Shown: in pieces, positions 61,771-64,000 of the stretch
How positions within the stretch are numbered: position 1 is the stretch's first letter
How the letters are laid out: every line of letters starts with the position of its first letter
Assembly: GCF_902459685.1 (NCBI RefSeq)
Contig: NZ_CABPSF010000011.1
Coordinates: 1 to 64,000, forward strand
From: Pandoraea iniqua
GTDB lineage: Bacteria > Pseudomonadota > Gammaproteobacteria > Burkholderiales > Burkholderiaceae
DNA: 64,000 nt
Reading direction: 5' to 3'
Made by a program: the position numbers and the translations under genes
The notes under the pieces: model-generated
The model's database searches: none
The model's input: the letters and a program-made list of their open reading frames with translations, nothing else
What the model was told of the DNA's origin: nothing

Positions 61771-62325
61771 TCACGGAAGCATGCGTCGTAACGTCGAATC
61801 TCGCAGGAAATAGTGGTGCCATAATGCAGCCATGGCATGCAAGCTAATGACCCAGTAAAACGCGCTGCCTATCGTCTCGTGCACAGTCTTGATTGATTTG
61901 GCCCACTCGCTGTCAAACCCTGCAACGACAGGCAGATTGATACCCAACAGGGAAAGGCTGAGCGTATGCCCGCTGGCATTCATTGCAAGATACCCTAGGA
62001 ACGGCTGCGCAAAAATGAATGCGTAGAGCAAGAAGTGCGTCATCGCTGACATAACATGCACACAACGACTATGCCCCGGCAACGGTTGGAGCCCGCCCTT
62101 AACGAGACGCCAAATCAAGCGAGGCACCGCGAAAATTAGCACCAAAGTGCCAAGCCACTCATGGAGTGCCATCGCAGTAGCACGCAGCACGGATCCCTTA
62201 GGGAACTCCCCATTAATCAGAATTGCCGCGTACGCAAGCAGGACAAGCATTGCTACCACCCAATGAAAGAACACGGCGAGTGACGAATAGCGCGTTGCTC
62301 GCGAAAACTGCAGATTGTCATCCAT
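61771..62325 (-). CDS. cytochrome b561 family protein
   Basis: 184 residues with four transmembrane helices: FFHWVVAMLVLLAYAAILI, ALHEWLGTLVLIFAVPRLIWRL, THFLLYAFIFAQPFLGYLAM and GSAFYWVISLHAMAALWHHYFL. Paired His residues for two b-haems are in H-W, H-E-W, H-F and L-H. It resembles the CybB/YceJ superoxide-oxidase family. It stands alone in a low-GC region. Confidence 0.9.
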   Translation of the reverse strand: MDDNLQFSRATRYSSLAVFFHWVVAMLVLLAYAAILINGEFPKGSVLRATAMALHEWLGTLVLIFAVPRLIWRLVKGGLQPLPGHSRCVHVMSAMTHFLLYAFIFAQPFLGYLAMNASGHTLSLSLLGINLPVVAGFDSEWAKSIKTVHETIGSAFYWVISLHAMAALWHHYFLRDSTLRRMLP

Positions 62326-62580
62326 GAAGCGTGGCCTTCCTTCTCAACAACGGATCGTTGTCTGTCAGAGTGAATCGTTCCTTTCGCGCATTCTAGTTAT
62401 TCATTCTTTGCGTGAACGGGATCCTTCGCACCGATTCTAGCTTTGGCCACGCGGAGGACTCGATTGGCGCAACTAGATTCGCGCCAATGAAACGGGATTT
62501 CAAAATCGGGCCGCGAATATTCAAAACTCGCGAATATCATGCATCCCACAAGATCGGCACGATCCCCCTCCGAACCTTCA

Positions 62581-63621
62581 TCAACCTTTTCGCTGCAAGT
62601 AATTCATAAAATGAGATTGCAATCCTTCAATCCCGCCACCAGCGAGGTCGAATTTTGGAGCATATTCTCTCGCCTCACTCGGCGTTATCCCGAAGCGAGC
62701 CCGGAAAGCTCGTAGGAAATGATTGCTTCCGGAGAACGCGAGCTCATATGCCACACGCGTAATGGATTGGTCGAGCGAACCGCCCCCTAGTACTAGGGCT
62801 CGGTACGCTACGTCCAGCCGCCTATCGCGGATGACACTGGCAACCCCGCCGTCAGATGCGAAAATGCGATACAGATGAGCCCGGGAAACACGGAACTTTT
62901 CGATTATTAATTCGGGCCTGAGCTCAGGTGAGGTTAGGTTGGCATCGATGTAGTCAAGCACTCCACGCCGCAACACACGACTCACTACAGAGTCATCCGA
63001 CTCAAGATTCACACTTGGACGATTCGCCACGGCATCAGCGAAGAGTGCCAACAAGCTGGCTTCGGTTGCCGCCGCGGCCTCCCCTGCAAGCGCCGGGGCC
63101 TCGTCCACCATGCCATTTATCAAACTGACCAGTAGACGGACAATCGGAATCGCCGCGTCGAGCACCGCGCCATGGAGGTCGCGTCCCGGGATCGCCTTGT
63201 CAATCTTTTGTCGCGGAAGAAAAATCGTGGCAGTCGAACCTGGATCGACTTGCATGCGCGCAACACGGCTGAGATCCAGGACAAGGATATCGCCAGCACG
63301 CACGCTGACGGACACACCGTCGCAATCCCCGACGAGTCCTCCGGAAACAAACAAGCTAACGATGTACAGGTCCAGTCCACTCGACAAGACGAGCCTGCGA
63401 CTGCGCTCATACCTCTGAGCACTAAGCGTAGACTTTCCAATTAGCAATTCGCCAACACGACTGAGCCAGAGCCGCCCTTCAACTTGAGTCCCATCAACCG
63501 GTGTGAATTCAAAAAGCGGTGAAATTGCATCTCGCCAAACGTGATTGCGAAGATGTTCAGGGAAGCGGGAGGTCGAAAATACGATATCTGGCACGCACAT
63601 CATCTTTCTCGATATTGACAT
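62581..63621 (-). CDS. AraC family regulator
   Basis: 346 residues (or 339 from the ATG at 63600). N-terminal AraC_binding_2-type domain with VFSTSRFPEHLRNHVWRDAISPLFEF and later GDILVLDLSRVARMQVDPGST. C-terminal double helix-turn-helix: LIIEKFRVSRAHLYRIFASDGGVASVIRDRRLDVAYRAL and ITRVAYELAFSGSNHFLRAFRARFGITPSEAR. It lies 6 nt downstream of a second AraC gene in the same direction. Its target is not known. Confidence 0.9.
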   Translation of the reverse strand: MSISRKMMCVPDIVFSTSRFPEHLRNHVWRDAISPLFEFTPVDGTQVEGRLWLSRVGELLIGKSTLSAQRYERSRRLVLSSGLDLYIVSLFVSGGLVGDCDGVSVSVRAGDILVLDLSRVARMQVDPGSTATIFLPRQKIDKAIPGRDLHGAVLDAAIPIVRLLVSLINGMVDEAPALAGEAAAATEASLLALFADAVANRPSVNLESDDSVVSRVLRRGVLDYIDANLTSPELRPELIIEKFRVSRAHLYRIFASDGGVASVIRDRRLDVAYRALVLGGGSLDQSITRVAYELAFSGSNHFLRAFRARFGITPSEAREYAPKFDLAGGGIEGLQSHFMNYLQRKG

Positions 63622-63627
63622 GGGGCT

Positions 63628-64000
63628 TCATAACGACCGCGGGGCAGACCTTTCGAAGTGTGAGAGAAGGTCTCCGAGATTTGGAGCGATAATATTTCGT
63701 GCGTTGGCGTATCTTGCTTCGCTCGGCGGAAAGCCAAACTTGCGGTGAAATGCCTTGAAAAACTGCTGCGAATTTGAGAACCCACACGCATATGCGACTT
63801 GTGCAATTTTCATGTCGCCCCTCACCAACAGGGAAAATGCCTTCGCGAGCCTCCGCTCGCGAACAACCGTTGCCACTCCCCCATCCATTTCCATAGCGCG
63901 GTACAAACTGCTCTTAGAGATACAAAAACGATCAGCAATCATTTCCACACTGAGGTTTGGATCTTCCAGTTGCTGGTCAACAAACCGCAGAATTCGACCT
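63628..64000 (-). CDS. AraC family regulator, 5' end beyond the window
   Basis: The frame is open to the edge of the window, so only the C-terminal part (about 123 residues) is seen: VDQQLEDPNLSVEMIADRFCISKSSLYRAMEMDGGVATVVRERRLAKAFSLL, then IAQVAYACGFSNSQQFFKAFHRKFGFPPSEARYAN. That is a complete AraC double helix-turn-helix. It ends 6 nt before the other AraC gene starts. Paralogy with it is clear from the shared spacing of motifs. Confidence 0.85.
   Translation of the reverse strand, partial: GRILRFVDQQLEDPNLSVEMIADRFCISKSSLYRAMEMDGGVATVVRERRLAKAFSLLVRGDMKIAQVAYACGFSNSQQFFKAFHRKFGFPPSEARYANARNIIAPNLGDLLSHFERSAPRSL

Overview
The window is high-GC DNA (clearly lower around 55.4-59.9 and 61.2-64 kb) with the gene style of a betaproteobacterium of the Burkholderiaceae. 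The family mix (DUF4148, NodT outer-membrane factors, NasS/NasT, AHL-type LuxR) would fit Pandoraea or a close relative; the genus is an inference from gene content only. The left 55 kb is chromosomal backbone; the right end is a tRNA-fragment-associated integration hot spot.

Layout. 0.4-13.4 kb: assorted housekeeping and stress genes (SrkA-type kinase, outer-membrane beta-barrel, initiator tRNA-fMet, VOC and GNAT proteins, YjdM, DUF1835, FAD monooxygenase plus fused ABC exporter, HAD phosphatase, NTF2-like, AraC, cupin). 13.4-22.2 kb: a complete assimilatory nitrate/nitrite block on the minus strand in the order nirB-nirD-nasA-cobA-nasT-nasS, with a candidate sigma-54 promoter and a leader terminator, which suits NasS/NasT antitermination. 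22.3-30.9 kb: DHA2 exporter, acyl-CoA dehydrogenase, MarR regulator and a FUSC/DUF1656/HlyD/NodT efflux operon. 31-43 kb: LuxR, three LysR regulators, an MFS transporter, a nitroreductase and an RND tripartite pump. 43-49 kb: tonB-exbB-exbD, a TonB-dependent siderophore receptor and an acid phosphatase, headed by overlapping palindromes that look like a Fur operator. 49-55.2 kb: lacI, periplasmic binding protein, fused permease, ATPase and an inositol-monophosphatase-family enzyme, probably for a phosphorylated organic substrate.

The most important region is 55,386-59,759, bounded by 51-bp direct repeats of the 3' part of a tRNA-Arg(TCT) gene. This small island carries a DRT2-type defence reverse transcriptase (56,863-58,134, minus strand, YCDD active site). 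The roughly 277-nt stretch directly upstream has the features of its template ncRNA. It has its own sigma-70 promoter, and two ACA motifs lie exactly 120 nt apart. If the 120-nt segment between them is copied as a head-to-tail cDNA concatemer, the cDNA strand gains three things absent from the chromosome: a TTGACA-N17-TATCAT promoter formed across the unit junction, a GGAG ribosome-binding site with an ATG behind it, and a reading frame with no stop codon repeating every 40 residues. This matches the published DRT2 'neo' mechanism (de novo gene synthesis from a non-coding RNA), here with a species-specific 40-residue repeat and two unusual neighbouring genes.

Right of the island lie a P4-type integrase preceded by three 11-bp-phased CCTACAC repeats, a cytochrome b561, and two AraC regulators in tandem, the upstream one cut by the window edge.
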